From Acinetobacter baylyi DSM 14961 = CIP 107474 (GTDB taxonomy: Bacteria > Pseudomonadota > Gammaproteobacteria > Pseudomonadales > Moraxellaceae): a stretch of 56,000 nucleotides of DNA. Location: contig NZ_KB849630.1 in assembly GCF_000368685.1 (NCBI RefSeq), positions 1 through 56,000 on the forward strand, given 5' to 3'. This document shows positions 21,529-31,148 of this stretch, piece after piece; position 1 is the stretch's first letter; each line of letters starts with the position of its first letter. The translations under genes were made by a program, and so were the position numbers. The notes beneath the pieces are model-generated. The model did no database searches. It was not told where the DNA came from and worked only from the letters and a program-made list of their open reading frames with translations.

Positions 21529-22884
21529 ATGCAATATCAAACCACCATTGCTGCAATTGCAACGCCTCCAGGACGTGGGGGTGTGGGGGTCATCCGGTTG
21601 TCAGGCCCAAAAGCATCTCTGATTGCTGAACATTTGACTGCAAAAACACTTCCAGCTGCACGAATGGCAGGTTTTCGCCAGTTTTATGATGCTGAAGGGC
21701 TGGTGATGGATGAGGGGCTGGTGCTGTATTTTCCAAATCCGAACTCATTTACAGGTGAAGATGTGGTTGAGTTGCAGGGACATGGCGGGCCTGTCATTCA
21801 GAATGCTTTGCTGGAGCGATTGTTCGAGCTTGGTGCTAAAGCGGCCAAGGCGGGTGAGTTTTCCATGCGTGCCTTTGAAAATGGAAAGCTGGATCTGGTA
21901 CAAGCAGAAGCGATTGCTGATCTGATTGATGCGACATCACAAGCCGCTGCACGTTCGGCTGTACGTTCCTTGCAAGGTGCTTTTTCGCTCAGAATTAATC
22001 AGGTTCTGGAAAAACTGATCCATTTACGCTTGCATGTAGAAGCGGCAATTGATTTTCCTGAAGAAGAGATTGATTTTCTGGCAGATGGTAAAATTCTGGC
22101 TTTGCTGGATGACGTACGTGACTCGGTGCAACAGGTTCAGACTTCTGCACGTCAGGGACAGTTATTGCGTGAAGGCTTACAAGTGGTGATTGCTGGTAAA
22201 CCCAATGCAGGTAAGTCTAGTTTACTCAATGCTCTGGCAGGCAATGAGCGCGCGATTGTGACCGATATTGCGGGAACCACGCGTGATGTTTTGCATGAAA
22301 GAATTAGCTTAAACGGTTTACCCATTACCTTGACCGATACCGCGGGTTTACGTGAAACAGGTGATATTGTCGAGAAAGAAGGCATTCGACGTGCCATCAA
22401 GGAAATTGAACAAGCGGATTTATTACTACTGGTGTATGACTTAAGTGAGGGTGCAGATCCACTGGCTTTGGCTCAGGAATATTTTGCTGAGCATCTGGAA
22501 CCCCGACGCCTCATTTTGATTGGTAACAAATGTGATTTGATGACTGGTCATCCTGAGCTGGCTCAATATCAGAATTTTAGACATGTGACAGTATCTGCCA
22601 AAATGGACATGGGCGTTCAGGCTTTGATCGATGCGATTACAGCGCATGCGGGCTTTCAGCCTGAAGAAGATACCTTTATTGCACGTACACGTCATCTCGA
22701 TGCAATGAAACGCACTCAGCTGCATCTGCATGAGGCACGTGAGCAACTGGTTGTTTTCCATGCGGGTGAATTGGTGGCTGAATCATTGCGACTTGCACAA
22801 AACGCTTTATCTGAAATTACGGGCGAATTTAGTGCAGATGACTTACTTGGCAAAATTTTTGGATCATTTTGTATCGGAAAATAG
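21529..22884 (+). CDS. mnmE: tRNA modification GTPase MnmE
   Basis: GTPase that with MnmG modifies U34 of certain tRNAs. The 451-aa protein opens with TTIAAIATPPGRGGVGVIR, has the G1 GKPNAGKSSLLNAL and the G3 DTAGLRET, NKCD as G4, and ends in the conserved C-terminal FCIGK with the functional Cys. The frame extends upstream to 21496, but the ATG at 21529 gives the normal N-terminus and has AGG upstream. It is separated from yidC by a terminator and followed by its own. Confidence 0.96.
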   Translation: MQYQTTIAAIATPPGRGGVGVIRLSGPKASLIAEHLTAKTLPAARMAGFRQFYDAEGLVMDEGLVLYFPNPNSFTGEDVVELQGHGGPVIQNALLERLFELGAKAAKAGEFSMRAFENGKLDLVQAEAIADLIDATSQAAARSAVRSLQGAFSLRINQVLEKLIHLRLHVEAAIDFPEEEIDFLADGKILALLDDVRDSVQQVQTSARQGQLLREGLQVVIAGKPNAGKSSLLNALAGNERAIVTDIAGTTRDVLHERISLNGLPITLTDTAGLRETGDIVEKEGIRRAIKEIEQADLLLLVYDLSEGADPLALAQEYFAEHLEPRRLILIGNKCDLMTGHPELAQYQNFRHVTVSAKMDMGVQALIDAITAHAGFQPEEDTFIARTRHLDAMKRTQLHLHEAREQLVVFHAGELVAESLRLAQNALSEITGEFSADDLLGKIFGSFCIGK

Positions 22885-22904
22885 TGCTGAGTGATTGAGA
22901 AATA

Positions 22905-22940
22905 TAAAAAGGCATTTGTTTGATTACAAATGCTTTTTTT
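22905..22940 (+). terminator. Terminator after mnmE
   Basis: A CATTTGT/ACAAATG stem flanked by A and T runs, ending in seven T's, 20 bases past the mnmE stop. Confidence 0.85.
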
Positions 22941-23038
22941 ATCTAAGTCACTGAATAAACTAAATGATAATAGTTCGCTATCAGGAAAATTATAATAAGC
23001 GAGTAATGCCTTCACAAAAAACTTAATTTTTCCTGTAA

Positions 23039-23067
23039 TTGACACCTTTCACAATTCACACTATTGT
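23039..23067 (+). promoter_or_regulatory. Possible promoter upstream of the emrA-GH3 block
   Basis: TTGACA (23039-23044), a 17-bp spacer and TATTGT (23062-23067). It lies about 275 bases before the first gene, which would give a long untranslated leader. No other candidate between here and 23340 is as good. Confidence 0.4.
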
Positions 23068-23098
23068 TTGTAACCCAGAAGGTTGAATATTATGATTT

Positions 23099-23136
23099 TT
23101 GACAATTTATTCATTATGTTACGTCATAAATGTCAA
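23099..23136. promoter_or_regulatory. Inverted repeat, possible operator of the emrA-GH3 block
   Basis: TTGACAATTTAT and ATAAATGTCAA are inverted with one extra base in the left arm and about 15 bases between them. The left arm also resembles a -35 hexamer. The position fits regulation of the downstream block, but no regulator gene is adjacent. Confidence 0.3.
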
Positions 23137-23339
23137 TTCAGTAATATTTAGATGAAAATCAGACGATAAATGAATCAAACTCGTTTTAATGAGATCTGTT
23201 TCTGATGTGGGGCATGTAAGTATTTTGCAAAACGGTTTTCATCTGACTGGGTCAACCTCAGGGGTCAATATTGAATAAATCCTGATGTTTCAATGCATAA
23301 AAACAAGTAATTAAATTAAGTGTTAAAAGGTCGGACACA

Positions 23340-24416
23340 ATGGATGAGCTGTCTCAAACGGATGATCGCCAAGAACCCAATTATACGCGTCGCAAAAAAG
23401 TGGCCTGGATTGTTCTTATACTTCTGTTTTTAGGGATTTTACTGGGAATTTTATATTACTGGTTCGTTTATCGTTTTTATGAATCTACTGAAAATGCCTA
23501 TGTTAAGTCAGATTTAACCTGGATTATGCCCAAAGTGTCAGGTGAAGTGATTGAGTTACTGGCCAAAGAAAATCAATATGTCGAAAAAGATCAACCGCTG
23601 GTAATACTCGATAATCGGGATCTACAGGCACGTGCAGATCAGGCCAAAGCCATGCTGGCACTCAAGCAAGCAGGTTTATCGGTGCAGTCGGAAAATGAGA
23701 AATCGGCACAGTCTACGATTCTGGAAGCTCAAAGCGCTCGTGATGCAGCACAAGCCGATGTCAGTCGTCTTAGTTCAGATTATCGCCGCTATCAGCAATT
23801 GCTGAAAGAGGGCGTGATTACGCGACAACGCTTTGAGGCTACTCAAGCTGAATATCTCAGTGCACAGGCACAACTTAACAAAGCACAAGCGGCAATTCAG
23901 GCAGCACAAGCCCAGTTTTCGGGTGTACAAGCAGGTCGCGCACAGCTCTATGCCGATCTTGATAACGCCAAAGCAACTGTCAAACTGTACGATGTCGATT
24001 TAGGTGCATCTGAGATTCAGGCACCTGTTGCTGGAAAAATTGGAAGCTTGGCAGTCAGATTGGGTTCCAGAGTCTCACCGCAAACGCGTCTTATGGCGAT
24101 TATTCCCAAAAATAGTCTCTATGTGGAAGCCAATTTCAAAGAAACCCAGATTGAAAAAATGCGTGTTGGCCAGACGGTAAGTTTGGTGCTTGATGCGTAT
24201 CCGAGTCTTACCTATCGTGGCAAAGTCGAAAGTTTTGCACCTGCATCAGGCGCAACATTCTCGATGATGCCGCCAGATAATGCGACGGGCAACTTCAACA
24301 AGGTGGTACAACGTATCCCAGTTCGTATCTCAATCCTTCCCCATCCTCAAATTGATTTGATTAAACCAGGGATGTCGGTCGAGGCAAAAGTTGATTTAAG
24401 AAGTCAATCAAGCTGA
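23340..24416 (+). CDS. HlyD/EmrA-family periplasmic adaptor
   Basis: A 358-aa membrane-fusion protein that would bridge an inner-membrane exporter to an outer-membrane channel. A short cytoplasmic tail precedes one TM helix (about residues 20-45). Then come a biotinyl-lipoyl half motif (AYVKSDLTWIMPKVSGEVIE), a long Ala/Gln-rich alpha-hairpin with coiled-coil character (about 95-205), the second lipoyl half (IQAPVAGKIGSLAVRLG) and a beta-barrel. It heads a rightward block with an EmrB-like transporter 30 bases downstream and a TolC-like gene further on. AAAGG precedes the ATG. Confidence 0.9.
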   Translation: MDELSQTDDRQEPNYTRRKKVAWIVLILLFLGILLGILYYWFVYRFYESTENAYVKSDLTWIMPKVSGEVIELLAKENQYVEKDQPLVILDNRDLQARADQAKAMLALKQAGLSVQSENEKSAQSTILEAQSARDAAQADVSRLSSDYRRYQQLLKEGVITRQRFEATQAEYLSAQAQLNKAQAAIQAAQAQFSGVQAGRAQLYADLDNAKATVKLYDVDLGASEIQAPVAGKIGSLAVRLGSRVSPQTRLMAIIPKNSLYVEANFKETQIEKMRVGQTVSLVLDAYPSLTYRGKVESFAPASGATFSMMPPDNATGNFNKVVQRIPVRISILPHPQIDLIKPGMSVEAKVDLRSQSS

Positions 24417-24446
24417 CGACATACAGCATAGGAGGGATGAACTGAG

Positions 24447-25997
24447 ATGACTATGTCTTCCGCTTCCATAGAATGGCAATTTTCTCCGCGTGTTGCCTGG
24501 CTGATCTTTATTGCCATGATTTTTGGGAATTTCATGGCAATTCTGGATATCCAGATTGTTGCCAGTTCCTTAAATGAAATTCAGGCAGGCATGAGCGCCA
24601 GTCGTTATGAAGTGACTTGGGTGCAAACGGTATATCTAATTGCAGAAATTATTGCGATTCCGATGTCGAGTGTGCTTTCCAGAATTTTGTCTACCCGAAT
24701 ATATTATGCACTCTGTGCCACAGGATTTACCATTAGCTCCCTGCTCTGTGCACTGGCATGGAATCTGGAAAGTTTACTGGTGTTTCGTGCTTTTCAGGGT
24801 TTTATGGGCGGAGGTATGATACCGACCTCAATGACCGCCCTATTCTTGTTGTTTCCAGAAGCCAAGCGTGCTGTTCCATTGGTATTGTTTGGCATGATTA
24901 GTACTTTGGGGCCAGCCATTGGTCCAACTGTGGGTGGCTGGCTAACGACCAGTTTTTCATGGCACTGGATGTTTCTGATCAATATTATCCCAGGCATCAT
25001 TATTTCCGTCGTCATTTATGCCAGTCAGGCGATTGATCAGGCCAATTACAAACTACTTAAGGAACTGGATTGGCTAAGCCTAATTGGGATGGCAATGTTT
25101 CTGGGCGGACTGGAATACTTTCTAGATGAAGGGGGACGCTATGACTGGTTCGCCGATTTTGGTGTACGTATCGCATTTCTGGTTAGTCTGTTGGGTGCCA
25201 TGATTTTCTTCTATCGCAGTTATGTTCAACCCAAACCCTTGCTTGATTTGAGTGTATTTAAAAACAAGAACTTTACTTTAAGTTGTATGATTACATTTGT
25301 GATTGGTATGGCCTTATACGGTTTGGGCTATATGATTCCAGTGTTCTTAGGTCAGGTTCGTGAGATGAACAGTAGTCAGATTGGGCATATCATGATGGTG
25401 ACAGGCATTGTGATGTTTTTCTTTGCGCCTGTACTGGCCTGGCTTATTCCTAATTTTGATGCACGCAAAACGGTTTTTATTGGCATGTTAATGGCTGCCT
25501 TTGGTGTATGGCTGAATGCGCACCTAACCATTCAGAGTGATTACGATTTTATGTTTTGGCCACAAGTATATCGTGGCATTGGTTTGATGATTTGTCTGAT
25601 TGTGATTTCACATTTAGCGATGAGCACCTTACCAGAACACAAAATTGCCGATGCCAGTGGTATCTATAACTTGATGCGTAACATTGGTGGTGCAGTTGGT
25701 CTGGCGCTGATTAACTCACGTATTGACTGGCTTACGGCATGGCATGCCACTGAACTGAATAGCCAGCTTACGCCTGCAAACTGGATTTTTGTCGAACGAC
25801 TGGCGCAATTAAAAGCACAGTATGCAGAGCTGGGCGATCTTTCGGAACAGCTGGCCATGCAAGTGATTTACAGACAAGTGCATTATCAGGCGCTTGCTGC
25901 AAGTTTTAATGATCTATTGAAATTACTGGCAATCATCATGCTAGTGGTTGCTTTTCTTACATTTTTTATGGATAGGGGGAAAAAGGTATCCTTTTAA
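24447..25997 (+). CDS. EmrB-like MFS exporter (DHA2 family)
   Basis: A 516-aa inner-membrane drug/proton antiporter-type transporter with about 14 predicted TM helices. The N-terminal helix carries the DHA2 motif as MAILDIQIVASSLNEI, and helix 5 has GPAIGPTVGGWL, the antiporter motif C. It pairs with the EmrA-like adaptor upstream. AGGAGG precedes the start by 11 bases; a second in-frame ATG lies two codons on. The substrate cannot be read from sequence, but the adjacent GH3 and GNAT genes suggest export of a locally made compound rather than general drug efflux. Confidence 0.9.
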   Translation: MTMSSASIEWQFSPRVAWLIFIAMIFGNFMAILDIQIVASSLNEIQAGMSASRYEVTWVQTVYLIAEIIAIPMSSVLSRILSTRIYYALCATGFTISSLLCALAWNLESLLVFRAFQGFMGGGMIPTSMTALFLLFPEAKRAVPLVLFGMISTLGPAIGPTVGGWLTTSFSWHWMFLINIIPGIIISVVIYASQAIDQANYKLLKELDWLSLIGMAMFLGGLEYFLDEGGRYDWFADFGVRIAFLVSLLGAMIFFYRSYVQPKPLLDLSVFKNKNFTLSCMITFVIGMALYGLGYMIPVFLGQVREMNSSQIGHIMMVTGIVMFFFAPVLAWLIPNFDARKTVFIGMLMAAFGVWLNAHLTIQSDYDFMFWPQVYRGIGLMICLIVISHLAMSTLPEHKIADASGIYNLMRNIGGAVGLALINSRIDWLTAWHATELNSQLTPANWIFVERLAQLKAQYAELGDLSEQLAMQVIYRQVHYQALAASFNDLLKLLAIIMLVVAFLTFFMDRGKKVSF

Positions 25998-26144
25998 ATA
26001 CTGTAGAGCAGTGAAAGCGGACTTAATCTTAAGACATTGGATGTCTTTAAAACACGATGTTTTCAATCGACTTACTCTCTAAAAGATTGAATCCATCTGT
26101 AACAAAAAATGTTTATTCATGATGAAAACAATAGGGGTTTTAAA

Positions 26145-26975
26145 ATGTCGTCAATTGAATTGGTACGGCCACAAGGAATACTTAAAAATAAACGTCAGGT
26201 AATACCACGTGGACGTTATGTGAGACGTGAAGATATTCCTCAACATTATCTGCAACAAATGTATGAGATTTATGCGCAATATTATGCCAATACGCGTATC
26301 TCTATTTTTTTAGAAGATTTTGAAAAAAAACACGGTGCCATCCTGATTTTACATCCTAAAAAAGATGAAATTGTTGGCTTTTCAACGGTTGCTATACACC
26401 ATTTTTCAATAAATGAAAAGAACTATACCTTTGTATTTAGCGGTGATACGGTAGTTAAAAAAGAATTTTGGGGATGCCGAACCCTACAATCAACCATGTT
26501 CAAGTTATTGGTTAAACTGCGTTTGCGCTATCCATTTAATGAATTATATTGGCTTCTGATTTCCAAAGGTTATAAAACCTATTTGCTGCTTGCCAATAAT
26601 TACTACGCCTATTATCCGCACCATGAAGGCCATCATTCCCATCTTAAACCCATTGTGGAACACTATTGCAAAACCCATTTTGCTGAATACTTTGATCAGC
26701 AGACTGGATTGTTAAATTTTGGTAGTGATTATCAACCACTCAAAGCTGATGTTGCACCAATTACAGAACAAATGCGGGCAGAAAACGCCAAAATTTCATT
26801 CTTTGAACAACAAAATCCGACTTGGGTGCATGGCACTGAGTTACCTTGTATTGGACGTTTGGCCTGGCAAGATTTTATACGATTTCCATTTCGTTACGTA
26901 ACAAAACCTGCGAGTAAGGGCAAGCATCCTGTTAAAAATCGTCCACCTTTGGATACACCAGAAGGGGCGTCTTGA
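26145..26975 (+). CDS. GNAT-like acyltransferase candidate (first of two in the block)
   Basis: A 276-aa cytoplasmic protein, hydrophilic and rich in Tyr and His, with no signal peptide. The layout (a conserved RGRYVRREDIPQHYLQQMY opening, a DEIVGFSTVAIHHF beta segment, then VVKKEFWGCRTLQSTMF) resembles the GNAT acyltransferase fold, but a clear acetyl-CoA loop is not obvious. I chose the ATG at 26145 because AGGGG lies seven bases upstream; the frame opens at 26109 without a ribosome site. It overlaps the GH3 gene at TGATG, so translation is coupled. It probably supplies or transfers an acyl group in the same pathway; that is inference. Confidence 0.65.
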   Translation: MSSIELVRPQGILKNKRQVIPRGRYVRREDIPQHYLQQMYEIYAQYYANTRISIFLEDFEKKHGAILILHPKKDEIVGFSTVAIHHFSINEKNYTFVFSGDTVVKKEFWGCRTLQSTMFKLLVKLRLRYPFNELYWLLISKGYKTYLLLANNYYAYYPHHEGHHSHLKPIVEHYCKTHFAEYFDQQTGLLNFGSDYQPLKADVAPITEQMRAENAKISFFEQQNPTWVHGTELPCIGRLAWQDFIRFPFRYVTKPASKGKHPVKNRPPLDTPEGAS

Positions 26976-28579
26976 TGATGAAATCATTATTGATGACACC
27001 GCTGTCGCACCGTGTGCTTAAGCTGTTTTGTCGGCAGACAGACCAGCGCTTTCAAAAGCAAAAAAATGCGCTGCAACAGGTACAACGTGAAAAGTTACAG
27101 CAGATTTTGAAAATATCTACACTTGCTCAAGCGGCAGGTGTAACCGATTACGAACAGTTTCGTCAGCAGTTTCCCGTGACGCGATATACCCATTGGCGTG
27201 ACAGAATTCATGAATGTCGCGCACAGCAAAGTACATTATCCAACAGTAAACTGGTGAGATACCAACCGACCAGCGGGTCGAGTGAACAAATCAAATTTAT
27301 TCCTTATACGCAGGCTTTTCTGGATGAACTCGATGCTGCTATTGCGCCGTGGTTATCCAGTATGTACCGTAAATGCAGTACACTCGGTCAGGGAACGCAT
27401 TATTGGTCGGTTTCATGGTTGCCTGAAAGCCAGCGTGAAGTGTTGAAAAATGAAAATCTGAATGATGACAGTGCTTTGCTTGGAGTTGGTAAGCGCTTGC
27501 TTTCCAAATTTACCCAGACGGTACCCAGTGATGTTTCATTTGCAGCACACGCAGATGATGCCCTGTTTGCAACACTTTGTTATCTGGTTGCAGATCAGGA
27601 TTTAGCAATGATATCGGTGTGGAGCCCGACCTTTGCTTTGCAATTACTTGAAAAACTTACCGAACAGTCTCATGAAATCGCATTAGTACTTGAAACAGGT
27701 CAATGGCAGACACGTGCAGCATCACTCAAAGGTGTTAAAGCACCGTATAATTCTGCCCGTGCTAGCTTGCTCAGGCAGCTCATGAAAAAAGATACGCTGG
27801 ATTATCAACAGTTATGGCCAAAACTGAGTCTGGTTTCAAGCTGGGATACCGCAGGCTCGAAACAATGGGCACAACTCCTACAGTCCGAACTACCTTTTGC
27901 ACAGTTTGAAGGAAAGGGACTTTGGGCCACTGAAGGCGTAGTGACAATTCCATACGATGACCTGTATCCACTGGCCTATCATAGCCATTTTTACGAGTTT
28001 GAATATCTGGCAGGCGAACACCAAGGTGACATTATTCCTTCTTGGCAACTTAAGCTCAACGATCTGGTCAGCCCTGTTCTGACCTCTGGAAATGGCTTAT
28101 TGCGCTATTGTCTGGATGATTGTTTACGCGTGACTGGATTTTATGGGCAAGTGCCTTGCTTTGAATTTCAGGGACGGCGTTTTGGCGTAGATTTGGTGGG
28201 AGAAAAACTTTCTCCAGAAGTTGCGCACAAGTTATTAACTAGGCTTAATCAGCAGCATATTCAGGCAATTTCATTATTTGCAGTAGATACCCAACAACAA
28301 GCCAAGCCCTTTTATGCTGTACTGGTGGAGGGAGAGGCAACGTCGCCACTGTCTGTCGATGAGATTGATCAGGCATTGCGTGAGCATTTCCATTATGAAC
28401 TGGCACGTGATCTGGGGCAGCTTGATCAGCCACAAATCTTTTATGTTGATAATGGCTGGGAAGGTTATAAACAGGTCGTGGTGCGTGAAGGTATGATTGA
28501 GGGCAATATCAAGCCTGAGCCATTAAAAAAAGTGACCTTATCGAGCCTTGAACAATTGTCTTGTGCTGAGTCTGTATAA
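26975..28579 (+). CDS. GH3-family acyl-adenylate / acyl-amido synthetase
   Basis: A 534-aa member of the GH3 family, better known from plants, where it joins acyl acids such as auxin or jasmonate to amino acids through an adenylate. Visible motifs are the phosphate-binding YQPTSGSSEQIKFIPYT (about 97-112), LWATEGVVTIPY as the second nucleotide motif, HFYEFEYL, and GLLRYCLDDCLRVTGFYGQVP, matching the GH3 pattern of Y-R near D then V-x-G-F. The C-terminal swinging domain follows. Length is normal. An AAGGGG site lies in the tail of the preceding GNAT gene, whose stop overlaps this start. The acid and amine substrates are unknown. Confidence 0.85.
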   Translation: MMKSLLMTPLSHRVLKLFCRQTDQRFQKQKNALQQVQREKLQQILKISTLAQAAGVTDYEQFRQQFPVTRYTHWRDRIHECRAQQSTLSNSKLVRYQPTSGSSEQIKFIPYTQAFLDELDAAIAPWLSSMYRKCSTLGQGTHYWSVSWLPESQREVLKNENLNDDSALLGVGKRLLSKFTQTVPSDVSFAAHADDALFATLCYLVADQDLAMISVWSPTFALQLLEKLTEQSHEIALVLETGQWQTRAASLKGVKAPYNSARASLLRQLMKKDTLDYQQLWPKLSLVSSWDTAGSKQWAQLLQSELPFAQFEGKGLWATEGVVTIPYDDLYPLAYHSHFYEFEYLAGEHQGDIIPSWQLKLNDLVSPVLTSGNGLLRYCLDDCLRVTGFYGQVPCFEFQGRRFGVDLVGEKLSPEVAHKLLTRLNQQHIQAISLFAVDTQQQAKPFYAVLVEGEATSPLSVDEIDQALREHFHYELARDLGQLDQPQIFYVDNGWEGYKQVVVREGMIEGNIKPEPLKKVTLSSLEQLSCAESV

Positions 28580-28600
28580 CCAAGCACTGTGGAAGCTTTC

Positions 28601-29902
28601 ATGAAACAATTACATTGGTTTAGTCTGGTTGGCTTATTGGTAGCACCAGCGCTTTGGGGCATGACATTGGATGAGGCGGTTCAACATGCCTTGACTTATG
28701 AACCGCAGCTTAAAATTAATGATCTACAAGTTGGGCGTGCCGAGGCTGAATTACAGCAGGCGCAACACCGATACGGACTGAATGTCAGTGTTGAAGGACA
28801 GCTTGGTGTTGGACAGATTAACAATCCGCCAACTTATAGTCCTTTATTTTCAATTGATGAGCGCTTTCGAAATACCCGTAGTCTGATGCTCAAGTTTGAT
28901 TATCCTTTATATACTGCAGGCCGTGAGCGTATTGGAATTGAAATGGCACACATGCAGGTGGCTGCACAGTCACAGGCATTCGCCAATCAACAGTCTGCAA
29001 CTGTATTGCAAACCGTACAGGCATACACCGATGTACTTAGACAACAAGCAGTTTTAAAACTAAAAAATAAAGTGCAGGCGAATCTACAACAGTCACTTTC
29101 AGATGCACAGAAGCGTTTAAATGCAGGCGTGATCACCCGTGCCGATTTGGCTCAGATTCAGGCCCAGCTTGCTCAATCGCAGGCAGACAGTGTACGGGCA
29201 GAGTCGCAGTTAAGCATCAGTCAGACCCGTTTTTATCAGCTAACAGGTCTGACAGCACAAGTGCTGGATACACCCCAAGATTTACCCGCCATTCCTGGCA
29301 ATGTCGACGATGTTATCTATGCAATAGAACAGCATCCCTCATTACAGCAGGCCCGATTTGAACAGCAAGTGGCAGAAAAGCAATATCGTTTGAGTAAACT
29401 TGAGTTGAGACCCTCAATTGGACTGACTGGGCGTGTTGGAACACAACATGAAATTAAGGATGGTGAAAGTAAGGGCTATCTGGTGGGTTTAAAGGTTGAT
29501 GTGCCCATTTATGACAATGGTCTCAATAAGGCCAATCGCCAAAAAGCCAATGTTGAGTTAGAGCTTGCGACACAAAAAATCAATGCGTTACAGCAGGCAT
29601 TAACACAACAGGCACAGGCGACTTACTTTCAAATTCAGGCGGTGCGTCAAAATAAGCGTGCGCTAGAACAGGCCATCAATGCAGCTTCAATCGCTCTTCA
29701 GTTTATGAAGCGTGAGCAGGAATTTGGAACCAAAACCACCACAGATGTACTCAATGCAGAACAGAGTCTACTTGATGTACAAACTCAAAAAATTAGCAAC
29801 CAACAAGATGAAGTAGTTTTGACCTATCAACTGCTGGATCAAATGGGACGACTCTCGGCTCTGTTTCCAATAAATACGCATGATTCCGCGCTCAAACCTT
29901 AA
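28601..29902 (+). CDS. TolC-family outer-membrane efflux channel
   Basis: A 433-aa outer-membrane factor. Signal peptide MKQLHWFSLVGLLVAPALWG is followed by MTLDEAVQHAL, the usual TolC start. Two similar halves each contain a long coiled-coil hairpin and short beta strands (VLKLKNKVQANLQQSLSDAQ in the first, ALEQAINAASIALQFMKREQ in the second), with PIYDNG at the barrel-helix junction. The ATG at 28601 has GGAAG five bases before it; a GTG 12 bases upstream is less likely. With the EmrA- and EmrB-like genes it completes a tripartite pump, and it lies 21 bases after the GH3 gene. Confidence 0.9.
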   Translation: MKQLHWFSLVGLLVAPALWGMTLDEAVQHALTYEPQLKINDLQVGRAEAELQQAQHRYGLNVSVEGQLGVGQINNPPTYSPLFSIDERFRNTRSLMLKFDYPLYTAGRERIGIEMAHMQVAAQSQAFANQQSATVLQTVQAYTDVLRQQAVLKLKNKVQANLQQSLSDAQKRLNAGVITRADLAQIQAQLAQSQADSVRAESQLSISQTRFYQLTGLTAQVLDTPQDLPAIPGNVDDVIYAIEQHPSLQQARFEQQVAEKQYRLSKLELRPSIGLTGRVGTQHEIKDGESKGYLVGLKVDVPIYDNGLNKANRQKANVELELATQKINALQQALTQQAQATYFQIQAVRQNKRALEQAINAASIALQFMKREQEFGTKTTTDVLNAEQSLLDVQTQKISNQQDEVVLTYQLLDQMGRLSALFPINTHDSALKP

Positions 29903-29914
29903 GGATCCGATCAA

Positions 29915-31078
29915 ATGAATATTGCAGAACAGTCATCAAAACAAAATCAGGATTCGATCGTAGTTCGCCATATCAATGAGTCGGATGATCAAGAGCTACG
30001 TCGTCTTGTCAGCTTTCCCATGACCACGCGTGGTTTAATGTTGAGTTTTCAGCGTGAACCAAGTTATTTTCAAGCGGGTAAAGTAATATACACACACATT
30101 CAAGGTGCAGTTATAGAAGATAAGACTCGAGGAAAATTGGTAGGTTGCTACAGCTCAGGTTTTAGACCCTGTTATGTGAATGGAAGCATTACGCCATTAC
30201 GTTATACGGGAGATTTACGTCTTGATCCTCAGGTACGCGGTAAATCACTTTTAAAATATCTCATGCCGAATCTACGTGAAACACTTCAAAGTCCAAATTT
30301 TTCTCAAATAATTATCTTTGATGATAACCATGCTGCCCGACGTGCCATTCAAACTGGACGTCTTGATTTTGATTATTATGATGAAGGATTAATCGAAACT
30401 TTAACCCTGACAGGTTTTAAACATTCAGCATTTCCTTCCCATCTTCAAAACAGCGCATCGGACTTGGATCTAAAACAGGTTGATCGTTGTGTAGCAGAAG
30501 AAAAATATATTCCTCTAATGAACGATTTTGTAAAGCGAATGGCAACACGCTTTAATTTTGTGCCTGCTTATGATTTTCATGAGCTTGAGCAGCACAACGC
30601 TTATTTTCATGGTCTAGCACTCCACGACTTTCAACTTTATTTTTATCAGGATCAACTGGTGGGAATGTTTGCGCTTTGGAACCAAAGCAGTTTTAAACAA
30701 AGCAAAGTACTTGATTACAGTAAAAAGATTCAGTTCTTCAGGCCTGTGTATAATCTCTGGGCCACATTAAATGGTCGTATTCAGTTGCCTAAAAAGGGTG
30801 ATTCATTTAAGTATCATATTCTGCATTCTTTATTGTGTGAACCTGAACAACTTGCATTACATGAGCGAATGCTACGAGATGCATTTCAGCTTTCAAAGCA
30901 GCGCGGTATCAATGCTATTACCTTTACCTTGTCGCACAAAGATCCAAGACAACAGCTTAATCAGTTTTATAAAGGGGATTTGCTGATCGGTATGCATGGA
31001 TTTATAACCTTTGATCAAGATCCGCGTGTACAGTTTGATCCAATCCGAATTCCCTTTTTGGAAGCAGGACGGATTTAG
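29915..31078 (+). CDS. GNAT-fold N-acyltransferase candidate (second of two)
   Basis: A 387-aa soluble protein. Residues 16-170 look like a GNAT domain: IVVRHINESDDQELRRLV opening, a GKLVGCYSSGF strand, and YTGDLRLDPQVRGKSLLKYLM, which matches the acetyl-CoA-binding beta4-alpha3 element with RG-K. A second, more diverged GNAT-like half may follow (LYFYQDQLVGMFALWNQ). It starts 12 bases after the TolC-like gene, with AAGGA upstream, and ends the block at a terminator. Its role in an acyl-amide pathway is inferred from context. Confidence 0.75.
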   Translation: MNIAEQSSKQNQDSIVVRHINESDDQELRRLVSFPMTTRGLMLSFQREPSYFQAGKVIYTHIQGAVIEDKTRGKLVGCYSSGFRPCYVNGSITPLRYTGDLRLDPQVRGKSLLKYLMPNLRETLQSPNFSQIIIFDDNHAARRAIQTGRLDFDYYDEGLIETLTLTGFKHSAFPSHLQNSASDLDLKQVDRCVAEEKYIPLMNDFVKRMATRFNFVPAYDFHELEQHNAYFHGLALHDFQLYFYQDQLVGMFALWNQSSFKQSKVLDYSKKIQFFRPVYNLWATLNGRIQLPKKGDSFKYHILHSLLCEPEQLALHERMLRDAFQLSKQRGINAITFTLSHKDPRQQLNQFYKGDLLIGMHGFITFDQDPRVQFDPIRIPFLEAGRI

Positions 31079-31095
31079 TTTCTGATCAATTGAAT

Positions 31096-31127
31096 AAAAA
31101 CAGCGTATAGCATGACGCTGTTTTTTT
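31096..31127 (+). terminator. Terminator at the end of the emrA-GH3 block
   Basis: An AAAAACAGCGT/ACGCTGTTTTT stem with an eight-base loop and extra T's, directly after the last gene. Confidence 0.9.
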
Positions 31128-31148
31128 ATGGGTGGTTTATTTTTCAGA

